Source of the DNA: Tricholomella constricta
Taxonomy: Eukaryota; Basidiomycota; Agaricomycetes; Agaricales; Lyophyllaceae
Length of the DNA: 64,000 bases
Assembly (NCBI GenBank): GCA_013368375.1
Contig: JAACJP010000028.1
Location: forward strand, 554,121-618,120
Direction of reading: 5' to 3'
The position numbers were made by a program, and so were the translations under genes. The notes under the pieces are model-generated. The model saw only the letters and a list, made by a program, of their open reading frames with translations. It was not told the origin of the DNA and made no database searches. Shown here one piece after another: positions 9,278 through 21,139 of the stretch; position 1 is the first letter of the stretch; each line of letters starts with the position of its first letter.

Positions 9278-12200
9278 TTGCTTTCTATTGCTGCGTACCC
9301 ACGCAGTCACGCAGACCCAACTTCTATATCGAACAACCATCATCAAAAGAACCCACGAGACCCAGACCCGATGACACCAACACCCACATCCGGAAAGAGC
9401 CGAACTCCGGTCCCCGAGGATGCGCTCACAGTGCATCCCCCATCACAACTTTCACTGCAACCAGTGGAAGCCGGATTAGCAGCTGGTGGACAAAGTCCAC
9501 CAGTGCAGAATACCCTAGGACTGGAAGATGAGGAACTCTGGCCACAAGCCAATGTGCCTGGGAGCTGGGCCGACAAATTGGCCAGGTTACAACGACCTGG
9601 CTCTACTACTACGAGCAGATGGCCAGACAGCCGTCTATCAAACAGAGCATTCGGGGCTTCCGCTCTGAACGTAGTCAAGATGGAGACGGATGAAGACGAC
9701 ATGTCCGACCCCGACACCAACAGAGAGGAATCCAGCGACCGGGAATTGCTTGCGCTACAGGTAAAGCAATTCTGGGACACCACCGATGTCCTTAGCGAGC
9801 ATCGGCGAAGGCGACTGGAGGAACGAGCTGACAGGCTCGTTCTACAATCAACCGGAGGACAAGCAGTTGGAGAAACGGTCGCACAAGTTTATGCCAACTG
9901 ATACTTGGAAGCGCTGTCCGTAGTATTTACTGAATACAGGAAGAAGTACCCTAAGGGAACTTCAAATTCAGCAGTCAGTTCGATCGCTGGGACACCCGTA
10001 ACTAAAAAAGCGCCACTCAACAAAGGAAAAGGTCGTTGGGACGACCTTTTCATGCCTCAAGCAGTGGCCTCGGGATCGAATCAGCCCCTTGATGAGGCGG
10101 CTATGGCAGTATCGGCACTGCATCAAGCGCGGCAGTTAGGAGAATCCGACGACGATTATCGTCGTCGAGCGGCGGCAGCAAAACACGAGAGAATGACTTG
10201 TGAGGAGCATCTTGCGCAACCACAGGGATCCAAATGGGCCCCTGTTAGTGAGTCTACGTTAGACCCACCCACTGAGCGTAAGGATACAATCACGCAACCA
10301 GCTGGCAACGAAAGCGTGCCAGCTATTCAAGTACCTATGGAAGCGAAGGATGGTCGTGTTCCATTAGCGAAAGATTGGAACAACCGAGTCGCATACCAGC
10401 GTTTGAGAAACACTGATTTATCACGGAGCAAGTTCACGAATTATGACGATCAAGGAGTCGTCTTTGAAGGACATATGCCTGTGGATGAGATGGCGAGGCA
10501 ATGGGCCTCGTAAACTCAAGGTTCGGATGGTGGACTGGGAACTGGGGCCATCGGAAAACATCATACGACAGCGACGGCTAACGGCCGTCAAGATATGCGG
10601 GTTCGTATAAGTGAACCCACTGCCTATGTTCAGCCTCAATCTCAAAGTCGAGGCTATTCAATGGCTGATCCGATTCGCAGGAGTCAATCAATTGCGGACG
10701 GAATACATGCTGCCGGAGAGCAGCATAAAACTAAGATGCATGAACGGTTGCATCAACTGATACACGAGCGACTGGCTGTACGACTATCGCTTCCTGACGG
10801 TATGAAATCTCGTCGTGCGGACTCAAAATCCATAGGCACTTATAGTGGAAGTGCCAAGTTCGGCGAATTGGAAGAATGGCTATCGAGCCTTGTCGTTATG
10901 CTGGCCATGAGCCAGTTTGGAGGAGCAGAACGCGACCAAGAGCGCGTTCTAATAACATCCGAGTTTCTTGATGGTGAAGCTCGGAAGTGGTACAATCGCC
11001 ACGTTATTCATGTGAACCGCGAGAAGCAGTCCTGGACATTTGAAGACGTCATCCTAGGGCTGTACGACCGGTTCGTGTTGCCCTCAACCATGCAGGACGC
11101 TCGTAATGACTTTAACGCTGTTACCTATTTGGCGAGCAAAGGCATACAAGGTCTGTATGACGACCTTGTGGATCACGCCATGAACATGGCAGCGAGAACG
11201 GACGATTGGACATTCTTGGAGAAATTCCTCAAGACACTTCCGCGTGAAATGTGGAAGTCGCTATTCGATGACGGGTTATCACCCGAAACTAACACGGCAC
11301 AGGAGTTCTTGGCTCTGGGCTTAGCATATCAAGCAGCCCAGAAAACAGCTGATTATTTTGAGAGGAATATATCCGCTCAATGACCTCACTCAAGTCAGCC
11401 AAGGAAACAAGATGTGGGGTGAGGAAACGCCCCACAATACAATTACAACAAGTTCCAATGCCCATATGGTACAGCTAATGAGAAGCTGTATACCAAGCCC
11501 GAGGCTCAGGAACAACCAGGACGTGGAGATCACAAGCCCCACGCCGATAAACCAGCGGTGAGGACTGGAGATCGTCCCCACCATGATCACACGAAGAACC
11601 TCGACCACCACAATCACCCACCTGGCGAGGTGTGTTTCAATTGTGGAGGAAAAGGGCACTTTGCAAAAGATTGCAAGAAGTCCAAGAAAATACGAGCGTT
11701 TATAAGGGCCGCTTGTATGGCGGCACCTGATGCAGCGAGCGAGGCGGACGACGAAGATACGTCTCTTGAGGACCTGGATGGACGAGACAATGGACGCCCT
11801 GATTCAGAGGCGGACAAAGAAGACGAAGACGATGATTTCGTAGACATGGAAGTCTACGACAATGAATACTATGCTCAGGATGATGAGACCGAGCATATGT
11901 TTGCGATGATGGAGGTAATTGCATCAGAAGAACGCAATGAGATTCGCAAAGTGAAAGTGCGGACCGGCAGGGACAAGATTGCTCGCCCCGTAGTGTAAGG
12001 GGACGTCCGGATGGGCAGAGGCGAGCAAAGAGCACAAGCCGCTGCGAGCCTAGATAGTCCTAAATACGATCAAGTCAATAATAAGAGCGCGAAGCGTGAT
12101 GAGGGCGACAAGAGAGTAAGCCTGAGAGTCGATCAATGTGTAAACCCGAAGATACTGTTATTGTTCAGGTTGGAGATATCCTATCTCCAACCCTAGGCTT

Positions 12201-12898
12201 ATATACTACATCGCCGAGCCAGTGACTAAGGCAGTATGTAAGAGCGCTGACTACTGATGAGTAAACAACTGTCCAGCTGACTGATAGGGATCTAAGTAGT
12301 GGTGTCGGTGTGGGATAATAACTACGAAAGGGGCGTAAGAACAGTGGAGCGGTCAGCAAGCATGTCTAAGACGGGGGCCATGGGGGCCGATGACAGGAAG
12401 CAAGAGACTAAGCAACAGATAGGAGTGGGCACACGGTGCATCCCCTTACACGTAGTGCCAATAAAGGACAAGGAGTGTCTTGTCACCTACATTAATGTAG
12501 GTGGCCACAAAGCGTGGACCCTATGGGATTCCGGGAGCACAACTACTGGACTTACTCCGTTGTTCGCTCAAGTGGCCGACATTCGAGTGTACCTGTTGGA
12601 GGACCCATTGATCTTACAGCTCGGAACGAAAGGAAGTCGGGCCACAGTGAACTTTGGCACAACGGTGGAAACTGTCATGCCAGGGTTTAAGGGCAAGGTC
12701 TATATGGATCTTGCTAATTTTGATCGATACGACGTGATTATAGGCACGCCGTTCATGCGCGTGAATAAAGTCGTGCTCGACTTCAGTCGTGACGAAGTTA
12801 TCGTCAATGGAGTCGCAACGCCAGCGACCAAAGTCAAGTTGGAGGATACCGATGGCCGCATTAGACGCCATCGATCATTGGAGAAACGAAAAGAATGA
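9278..12898 (+). pseudogene. GypA1 gag-protease ORF, broken by stops
   Basis: One reading frame from the gag N-terminus (MTPTPTSGKSRTPVPEDA at about 9371) to the TGA at 12896. It contains a capsid-like domain (FLDGEARKWYNRHVIHVNR, about 10970-11330), a CCHC nucleocapsid knuckle (CFNCGGKGHFAKDC, about 11636) and an aspartic protease (TLWDSGSTTTG near 12519, then IIGTPFM). In-frame stops at about 9899, 10511, 11381, 11420 and 11996 all look like single transitions (CGA to TGA, CAA to TAA, TGG to TGA). The piece 12000-12440 has no counterpart in GypA2. The terminal TGA at 12896 is shared with GypA2 and is probably not a mutation. Gag packages the element RNA, and the protease processes the polyproteins. 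Confidence 0.85.
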
Positions 12899-15800
12899 CT
12901 CAAAGTTACAGTGGAAGATGACGATGAGCCTGACAATGAGGGTAGGCTGATAAACAGCCTACCAAAGGATCATCCAGCCTTATTACTGTCTGATGAAGAG
13001 TTCCAAGAAACTCTAAAGGAGGGGGATAAGCCACCTCCGAAGACAAAGAAACCCCAATGAAGACAACAGAAGGCACCGAATGAGCCGTCAAAAGAACAAG
13101 AACAGGCGAAGAAGCCACGCGAAGAACGTCAGCGCGACACTGAAGCGTTAAAGACGAACGACGCCGACAGGGATACGGGATCAGAATTGTATTCTGATAC
13201 AAGCAGCCGATCATTCTGGGACCAGCCTGACCCACATCCACAGTATGAGTAGATGTTCGACCCAAGGATGCCACAAGGATGGAATGCAGTAATAGCGTCC
13301 ATGCGGGCTCACGAAGGACGTAACGTAGGTACGCTAGGAAAAGCGTACTGAAATGCCCGTCCTGAGGAAGTGTCGGAACCAACGGAAATGAACTTTCCGG
13401 TGAATACGCGATGGGCAAAACGACCGTTATATCAGTTACCAGTGGAGGATGAGAGCGACTTTGCTCTCCTGAAACTACAAGCTAGGTTTGATAATAAACC
13501 TAGTGAGGAAGAGGCAGCGTATATATGCGCTGCAAGGTCAACCAAAGGAAAGGAAAAGGCACCCAAAGGAAGCCTTACCCCGGAAAACTATCCAAGACTC
13601 GTCGATAATGAGAAGCAATATCAGTATCACGCTCCGAGGTGCCCAATGTCACTTCATGAAGAATTTTACGCGAAGGTCAACCAGTATACGGACGCCAACT
13701 GGTGAGAGCCTCGTTCAATGAAACAAGCAGCACCGCTGCTATGTATCCCGAAAAAGGATGGCTCCCTAAGAACACCTTTGGACGCACAGCAACATAACGA
13801 CAATACAATAAAAGACGTTACACCCTTGCCGGACCAGGAAGTCATCCACGAGGATGTCGCTAGGGGAAAAATACGTTCAAAAATTGACTTAACGGATGCG
13901 TATGAACCAGTACGCATCCTTGAAAAAGACGTACATAAAACCGCCTTCGCAACGATAGCGGGAACATACATCAGTATTATCATGCAAATTGGGGACTGTA
14001 ATGCCCCCGCGACATTTCAACGATTAATGACGTCCATCTTTCGGGACGTCATTGGGAAGTTCATGCATGTATACTTGGACGATATATTCATATTCTCGAA
14101 CTCTATTGAGGAACATGAAGACCACTTACGAGTTGTGTTCGAACGATTACGTGAGCAATCACTCTACCTTAAATGGAAGAAATGCGAATTGTATTCGGAC
14201 CGCGTTGATTGCCTTAGTCACATTATTGATGACCAAGGAATTCACCCCAACACTGATAAACTGGCGCGGATCCGTGACTGGAGACGGAATTACAACAATA
14301 TCCAACGATTTGTTGGACTTGTTAATTATCTGGGACAATTTCTCCCACATATATCTGCGTACACTGGGCCACTAATGGCAATGACCGAGAATGGGTCGCC
14401 ATTTTATTGGAGACCAATTCATCAACGATGCTTTGAAATCATAAAGCATATATGTTGCACAATGCCAATTATTCGGCCTATTCAACCGAAGACAGGCGAA
14501 CCAATTTGGATTATATGTGACGCCTCCAAGTCAGGCATCGGTGCGATGTATGGGCAAGGACCTACATGGATCCAAGCTCAGCCGGCTGGATTCATGTCCA
14601 AGAAGTTTACTAATGCGCAGCAGAATTACGCTATGCATGAACTCGAGACCTTAGCTATTCTCGAAGCGTCACTTAAGTGGGAGGATAAACTTGTGGGCTA
14701 TAAAATCCACATCATTACCGACCACAAAGCCCTCGAATTCTTTAAGACCCAGGTGAATTTATCACCTAGGCAGCTTCGATGGATGGAATACATGTCGCGA
14801 TTTAATTTCGACATTACCTATGTGAAAGGCGAACTGAATAAAGTCGCTGACTGTCTATCGCGATACTTCGAGAGCGATACCCATCAAGATCGTTATGACG
14901 TCCACGACTTCGTAGTTGCTGATGCTAGAATCGATCCTACTGGTGAAGATCTACCAGTACCACAATACCATGAAATCGTGAAAAAAGTGGTCGAGATTCG
15001 AGCGATGAAAGACGTAGAAATACATCGAAGCAAGTGTCTTCAAGAACGCCAGGAGGATCGAGATATCGAAGCTCAGATAATGGAGGCTGTGGCACCAAGT
15101 GTCGCAGCAGGGCCATCATCACACTCTCAGGGAAGTCTGAGTCCAACCGAACGTGAACGTACGGTCGGAGATATTGTATTAGGGAGGGACACAGTCGCTC
15201 CTCCCCCAGATAAGACGGATGCGAAGATCCGTCGAGAAGTTATTCTAGGATACCCAAAAGATAAACTGTTTTCGGTTATTCTCGAGAACCCCAAGGAATT
15301 TCGTGCATTTACCACGAAAGACAAACTTATTTGGACCACGAACACAATCAATGACACTGTTCTATGCATCCCTCGAGAACCGGAGCTTATCACCTCAATT
15401 CTCGAGCAAGCCCATCAAACTATGGGCCACTTCGGTGCTGAACGAACAACGGAATATACCCGACAATAGTACTGGTGACCATCACTAGCCACTACCGTTC
15501 ACACATTCTGCAAGATGTGCAAGTACTGCCAGCAAATCAAGACTTCGAACCAGAAACCGTCAGGAAAGCTCCACTCCCTGCCAATACCAACGAAGCCTTG
15601 GGACTCCATCGGAATGGACTTTATTGGTCCATTCCCAGAATCTAACAGACATAACTATCTATGGGTAGTTATCTGTCGTATGACAAGTATGGTGCACATG
15701 ATACCCATACATACGACTATGACAGCCGCCCAATTATCATGGGTATATCTACGGGAAATTGTCAGGCTACATGGCCTGCCAAGCTCGATCGTAAGCGATC

Positions 15801-16665
15801 GAGACTCGAAGTTTACTTCGCGCTGGTGGCGTGAACTACATAAGATATTAGGAGCTAAGCTCCTAATGTCGACATCTTTTTATCCTCAAACGGATGGACA
15901 GACGGAGCGGGCCAAATCGTAGTATTGGCCAGATATTTCGCGCCATCGTGAGGCATGACCAGAAGGATTGGGTAGACCGTGTACCCATGGCCGAGTTCGC
16001 AATAAATGCGAACGTATCGGCTACCACCAAGTTCGCTCTATTCGAGCTTAATGGTGGTTACATGCCGTCCATGTTGAAAGAGATACGATCAGACAGCGTA
16101 CTACTGAAGGGAATTCGAGAGTACGCTGAACGCGCATTGCAGAACATAGCGGAGGCACATGACGCTATAATCGAAGTGCACTTATTTCAAACGCGCGAGG
16201 CAAACAGGCATCGATCCGCTGGTCCAGAAATAAAGGGGGGTGACTTGGTGTATTTATCCACCAGGAACTTGAACCTCCCCAAGGGACGCCCGTAAATTGT
16301 GCCCGAAATTCGTAGGGCCCTACAAAGTACTGAAGGCCATGCCAGACACGTCAAACTATACGTTGGAATTACCGACGGCGCTCATGGAACGTAGGATACA
16401 CCCAACATTTTACATATCGCTGTTGCGGCCATACTACGCAACGAATGATGTGATGTTCCCTAATAGAACTCATTCAGAGCCCTACGATTTTGGGGCGCCG
16501 GATAATCACGAATTGTTCGTAGAAGAGATTTTGGGCCATAGATGGACCCAAAATAATACTGTGGAATATCAGGTCAGGTGGAGCCTGGGAGACACCACCT
16601 GGGAACCGCACACCAATTGTAACAAGTTAGCGGCACTTGACCACTACTTGGAATTGCAAGGGTGA
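12899..16665 (+). pseudogene. GypA1 pol: RT-RNase H-integrase-chromodomain, broken
   Basis: Continues in frame after the TGA at 12896. Reverse transcriptase with the YLDDIFIF catalytic box (about 14070), RNase H (ICDASKSGIGAMYGQG; ITDHKALEFF), zinc-binding integrase N-terminus, integrase core (GMDFIGPFPES, VSDRDSKFTS, PQTDGQTERA supply D, D and E) and a C-terminal chromodomain (FVEEILGHRW, QVRWSLGDTTWEPH). Stops at 13057, 13250, 13349, 13703, 15467 and 15476 replace Trp or Arg found in GypA2. One extra base near 15908 and one near 16293 shift the frame. The chromodomain is expected to guide integration to chromatin marks. Not functional as it stands. Confidence 0.88.
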
Positions 16666-16772
16666 AGAGCGCGTTGAGATTACCGCGACGAACCTAGAAT
16701 GTGGTGTGATCATGTGACAACGGCGATCAGGAAAATTACATAACCATCAAAAGTTATGACAGAAGGTTAAAT

Positions 16773-19162
16773 ATGTTTGGCGCTAGACGCGCAAGCGATT
16801 TTCAACCCTCTCAACAAACCGCCATGTACCCCAGCCAAGCGACAACTTCAAGCAATGATGCGTCTCCGGGCGGCGACAGCCACACCAACCAGCAAAATGC
16901 GAACTCGGGGCCGAGTTCAAGTGGGGAGGGAGTGCAGGGGCGCGTTTTCCACGCGCCCCCACCCCCAACTTACATGGGCTCGCAGCCCCAATTATACCCA
17001 TACCCTCCAGTTGGCCACATGAGCCAACCGCCCCACCAGGGGCAACAACCATTCCCGATGGTTGGCCATATCAGCCAACCGCACCACCAAGGGCAACAAC
17101 CACCTATGGGTGGTTTTTACCCGCCAGGACTGGCATTCCAACAGATGCCATCAATGGCGGGCTTCATGGGGTACCCGCAACCGACGTGGTACCCCCAAAT
17201 GTCCATGCAGCCTGTACCGCACAATACGCGGTACAACGAGTCGGAGAAGATGGAGGTAGACGACCAAAGTCGTCTGCAAGCAAATGTCACGCCAGCGCAA
17301 GTGGTGCGCGGTGAACCGTCGCGGCACCACGTCGCGCTGAACGCAGACGACAGAGCGTCGTCTGCGTCGAGTTCGCGGAGGATGGCAGACGATCGCAGAG
17401 TATCGCCTGCTTCAAGTTCGAGGAGACCATTTGCAGACGATGGTCTCCTTTCTTCTCTCTTGGACCAATTGGAAGATGCGGGTATTCACCACGAATTTTG
17501 TGATTTCTTGGACGATGGAATGGCGCAGCTGGTCATAACCCAGCTGCTTGGTGCATACAATGGAGCTCGCGCGGACTTGAGACGCGTGAAAGCAAGAGAA
17601 GCGGCCATGGCTGAGCAACTCAGCCTGGCAAGAAAATGGCCGGCAGTAGCGTCGCCGGATCGCGGGGAGGGACCATCGTCCTGACCCATAAAAAGGCAGC
17701 AAACGGAGGTGCGTCGAGAAGAATGCACCTCTTACGAGCCGCGACGACAAGAGAGGAGTGAGCCCAGGCATCCGGAACGACGCCTGGAACAGGAGAATCG
17801 GCGGTACAACCGCCACCCCGACCAGGAAGTGTGGCGTGATGAACGCCCACTTAATTATGGTTCTCAACGGGAAGAGCGCTGTGAGGATCAGGGGGCGCAC
17901 TTCATGCGCCCCTTACCTGCTCGAGAAATCGAGCGCACGGCGTCGACATCGTCGACGTCAGCAGAAACAAAGCTGCAAAACTTATCCGGAGCGTTATCGC
18001 CCCCGGGAGAAAGCCGGGTGCGGAACCCAGAACGAGGTTCTCAGAAGAAGGAACCTGTTGGCAAATATACGCTGCCAGCGCCAGCCCCTGCACCACCTAG
18101 TACGATGGTGCAGCCCCCAACGCCGCCATCCAAAGGCAAACAGAAGGCCTCAGATCCATATGCTGAGGCTATGGATGAATCAGACTGGGGCGAGTCATCC
18201 GACGACGACAAGCCTGTCAGCAAGAAGAAGGCTGCCGGGCAAAAGCAGCATCGCGAGAATATGGCTCGCAAAGCTGAGAAGGAGATGCCGGGGCAGATCC
18301 CTGACGAGCTCGGGGTGGTCTTCATCAACGACCGCCATGAGAGGGACAACCGCTTTTGGGATATGTTAGTGCAGACCATATATGTATCATCCGCCCAGAA
18401 TCGTGCCTATGCACTAGGCACCGCAGCTCGAGTATCCGAAAGCGAGTTGGGGACAGGACACAATTCTCGTCCCCCATTGGGACGGCTATATGCCGTCGCA
18501 CCATGCGGGTTCCCAATGAACCCTTGTGAAGTTGATCAGTTGTATGCGCTGATCAACGATCGGCACCCCGGCATGACTGATGAAGAGTGGGCAGAGGCCT
18601 TTATGCTCTTTAGGGAGTTCCGTCGAGTCTCCCTTTCGGTAGTGCCCCATTTGCGCGACCGATCCATGGCTTGAGCTGCCATGGATGAGTTTCGAAGCAT
18701 CAACCGACCGTTCGATACACGGTCACCCATTTGGCAGGCTGCGTCAATTAGGCGGCCTGGGAGGGCCTTCGAATATAGGCCGGACAATCCTACACGAGGC
18801 GCTGGCCTTCCTCAGCCAGGCCCCGACCATGCCCTCGATGTCGAGCACTGGTGCCGACATATGATTCACCATGGGCATATTGGTTCAAAGAACCAATACG
18901 GAGGAATTGTCATGGATTACCGGTTCCGCATACATAGGCGCGGAACTTGGGAATACTTGTTGGCAAATGTACTTACGCCAACTACCCACAGCATGCGGTC
19001 ATGGTTCATGCGACTATTCGCGACCATTACTGCGCGGCCATACCTCTACTCAGAGGCTGTGGCTGCCCATAACGAGGCCAATCCAGATCGGCCTTTCACA
19101 CCGATCGTAGGCCCTGAGGTTACCATACCTTGCATCCAAGTGATCCCTCCGGAGGTGCGGAT
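16773..19162 (+). pseudogene. GypA1 third ORF after pol (ORF3), first part
   Basis: Open frame on the same strand as pol, starting 108 bases after its stop, with its own ATG (MFGARRASDFQPSQQT). The first 170 residues are Pro/Gln/His-rich. Then comes a helical block (LLDQLEDAGIHHEFCDFLDD and GMAQLVITQLL) and a conserved C-terminal block (PDELGVVFIND; CGFPMNP; HMIHHGHIGSKNQYGG; SWFMRLFATI). GypA2 encodes an 882-residue homologue at the same position. Two in-frame TGA codons (17682, 18672) look like CGA changes. There is no signal peptide or membrane helix, so it is not an envelope-like gene. It resumes after the Cop1 insertion at 44645. Function unknown. Confidence 0.8.
16930..19160 (+). repeat. 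Hairpin-saturated segment of GypA1
   Basis: Perfect short inverted repeats follow one another. Examples: 16937-16959 (9-bp arms), 17341-17367 (11 bp), 17421-17449 (10 bp), 18531-18557 (9 bp), 18878-18898 (9 bp, loop AAA). The same pattern extends over the whole element from 9.5 to 16.6 kb, 44.65-44.76 kb and 55.3-55.86 kb. Confidence 0.8.
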
Positions 19163-19484
19163 TGTTACGATCCGGTGATCTACAGTACACCGTAAGCGCG
19201 TTTTCCCCCTTTCCTTCCTTTGTTACTTTTCTCTTTGCTTTATCTCTACCTACACAAAGGAACCATTACCTATATATATAGCTACAGCACGATATCGGAT
19301 ACCCTTAGTTCTTCTACACGGACTAAGGGTAAGCATTCTTATACTTATATTGACGGACACTTTACTTACTGTACCATAGTTTATTCTGTGTCTTTCTAGG
19401 TACGATACACAGAATACAGTTCTTCTACACGGACTAAGGTTTATTCTGTGTCTTTCTAGTTAACCTATAGATCGGATTCTAACA
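19163..19484 (+). repeat. Cop1 5' LTR (322 bp)
   Basis: TGTTACGATCC to GATTCTAACA. It contains a TATATATATAG box and an internal direct repeat (TTCTTCTACACGGACTAAGG twice; TTTATTCTGTGTCTTTCTAG twice). Confidence 0.95.
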
Positions 19485-19494
19485 GGTTATGGGC
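19485..19494 (+). promoter_or_regulatory. Cop1 primer-binding site (initiator tRNA-Met type)
   Basis: GGTTATGGGC directly after the LTR. This resembles the half-tRNA iMet primer site used by classical copia elements. Confidence 0.7.
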
Positions 19495-19677
19495 ATCTAA
19501 GCCGCACACTCAAGTGGCGAGCTTTTTTTTGAATCCGAACTCTATCTGGGTCACCGGGCCGACTGCCCCTTTTGATCGAGATCTTATCCCCGGACCGACT
19601 GTCCCAATCTAATCAGCGCCTGTCGAAACATGCGCCTCATCATAAATCCTTTGTCTACAATTCCCCCAGTTTAAACC

Positions 19678-20751
19678 ATGACTAGCCCTCCCATCGACGC
19701 CGTCACAGCGGCTGAAATGCGCCGAATCGACAACTCCGGCGCGTGCGCAATTTCCCCTGTAAAGATCGCTCTCGGCTACAAAGGTCACCTCCTTACTAAA
19801 GACGACGGTACATACACTACCTGGGCTCGAGACTTCGAGAATGAACTCGTCATGAACGGCCTCTGGGAATACGCATTTGACCCGCCTTTGCGCCCCCACG
19901 AAATCCACGAACCACGCGCTTTCCGCAACTGGGCTCACAACGATCGCCTCACTTGCGCTTTCATTGCCACTGGAGTCGCGAGCTCCGAACGGCAATTTAT
20001 TCCGAAGGAGGGCGCGAAGAGCTGTTGGCTCCAGATCCGGAGCCGACACGAGGGGTCAGGACCAGTCCAACAGGTACGACTGCTTCAAGAAGCGCTATCT
20101 ACCAAATGCTTGCTGGAGCACCCCCTCACCAAGACCATCGACTCCATCTTCGAGAAGATCGACCGCGCGTTCGCGGTTGGTGAAGTTTCCTCCGACACCC
20201 TCAAGTGTATTGCGTGCCTCGGGTCCCTCTCTGATAAGGCGTTCGCCCACGCTAGATCCAACATATCTCGCGACATCGCCGCGTCCACCAAAGCAAACCC
20301 CTACAAATCCACGGATATCTGCCGCTACCTTGAAAATGAACAAACGCTCATCAACGGCGACAAGACCGACGCGTCCAGCGCTACCGCTTTTGCTGCGAAA
20401 CCGCAGAACAACCGTCGCATGGAGCTCCTTTGTACCCTCTGCCTGGAGCGCGGACGTCCCTGTAAGGGTCATACGAAGGAATGGTGTATCTTGGAAGGAG
20501 GAGGACAGGAGGGGAAGACTCTGGACGAATCCCGCGCCGCGCGCCACGCGCACTATAACGCTCGCAGGGCCAAGAATGCCAAAACCACCTCCACTACGTC
20601 GAAAATCACTATAACACCTACCGGAGGAAAGGCCTACAGTATTGAAGGCGACGCCGCGTCGATCGCCGCCTACGTCGCTGCCCAGAACACCAGCAAACCG
20701 GAGTTTGCGGGACTAGCCTCGGACGACACTCCGGAGACCGTCCTCGCCACA
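19678..20751 (+). CDS. Cop1 gag (5' part of gag-pol, interrupted)
   Basis: N-terminal part of the Cop1 polyprotein, starting MTSPPIDAVTAAEMRR. Residues 30-250 form a copia-type gag domain (TWARDFENELVMNGLWEYA; KTIDSIFEKIDRAF). A zinc-knuckle-like CTLCLERGRPCKGH followed by EWC lies at about residues 258-276, with spacing wider than the usual CCHC. The frame is cut after codon ACA (20749-20751) by the GypA2 LTR; the rest of the ORF continues in the same phase at 40759. The frame runs a few codons into the LTR (to 20808) but that tail is not native. The protein would assemble the virus-like particle. Confidence 0.9.
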
Positions 20752-20985
20752 TGTAACGGTTGTACGGGGTTGGGGGATCCTTGCGAGACACCAGACACGT
20801 TAAGCTAGACCAATCTGTGGGATTCTGCTAAGTACGTGTACAGGGTGAAGGTGCAAAGGATTATCTAAGCATAAACTGTACAGGACATTTATATACACAT
20901 AACAAAGATGGTCGTGCATTACCAGAAGGTAATGCCAAACAGGTCGCGTCTCAATATAGACGTATTGTAACGCGCCGTCGTTACA
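20752..20985 (-). repeat. GypA2 3' LTR (234 bp)
   Basis: On the plus strand it runs TGTAACGGTTG to CGTCGTTACA. It carries the family A stem-loop at 20916-20935 and, in element sense, a TATATAAATG box. The adjoining inner bases (minus strand AAAGGGGGGTG) are the polypurine tract. Confidence 0.95.
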
Positions 20986-21139
20986 CACCCCCCTTTGAGA
21001 TCAATGTATGATCTCAGCAGATGGATGTGCATGGTTATTATTATAAGTACAAAGCGTGAGTATACAACTCCCGCTCAATTAGTGATCGCGTATGTATTTC
21101 GACGACTACCATGACTGTGGCGTACACTCGACGTTGTCG

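Noticed and set aside
16773..19162. ORF3 as a retroviral-type envelope gene
   Set aside because: Position fits, but there is no signal peptide, no hydrophobic membrane segment and no furin-like site in either copy.
20752..20808. Last 19 codons of the Cop1 gag frame before 20808
   Set aside because: They lie in the GypA2 LTR. Removing GypA2 and one TSD restores the native continuation at 40759.
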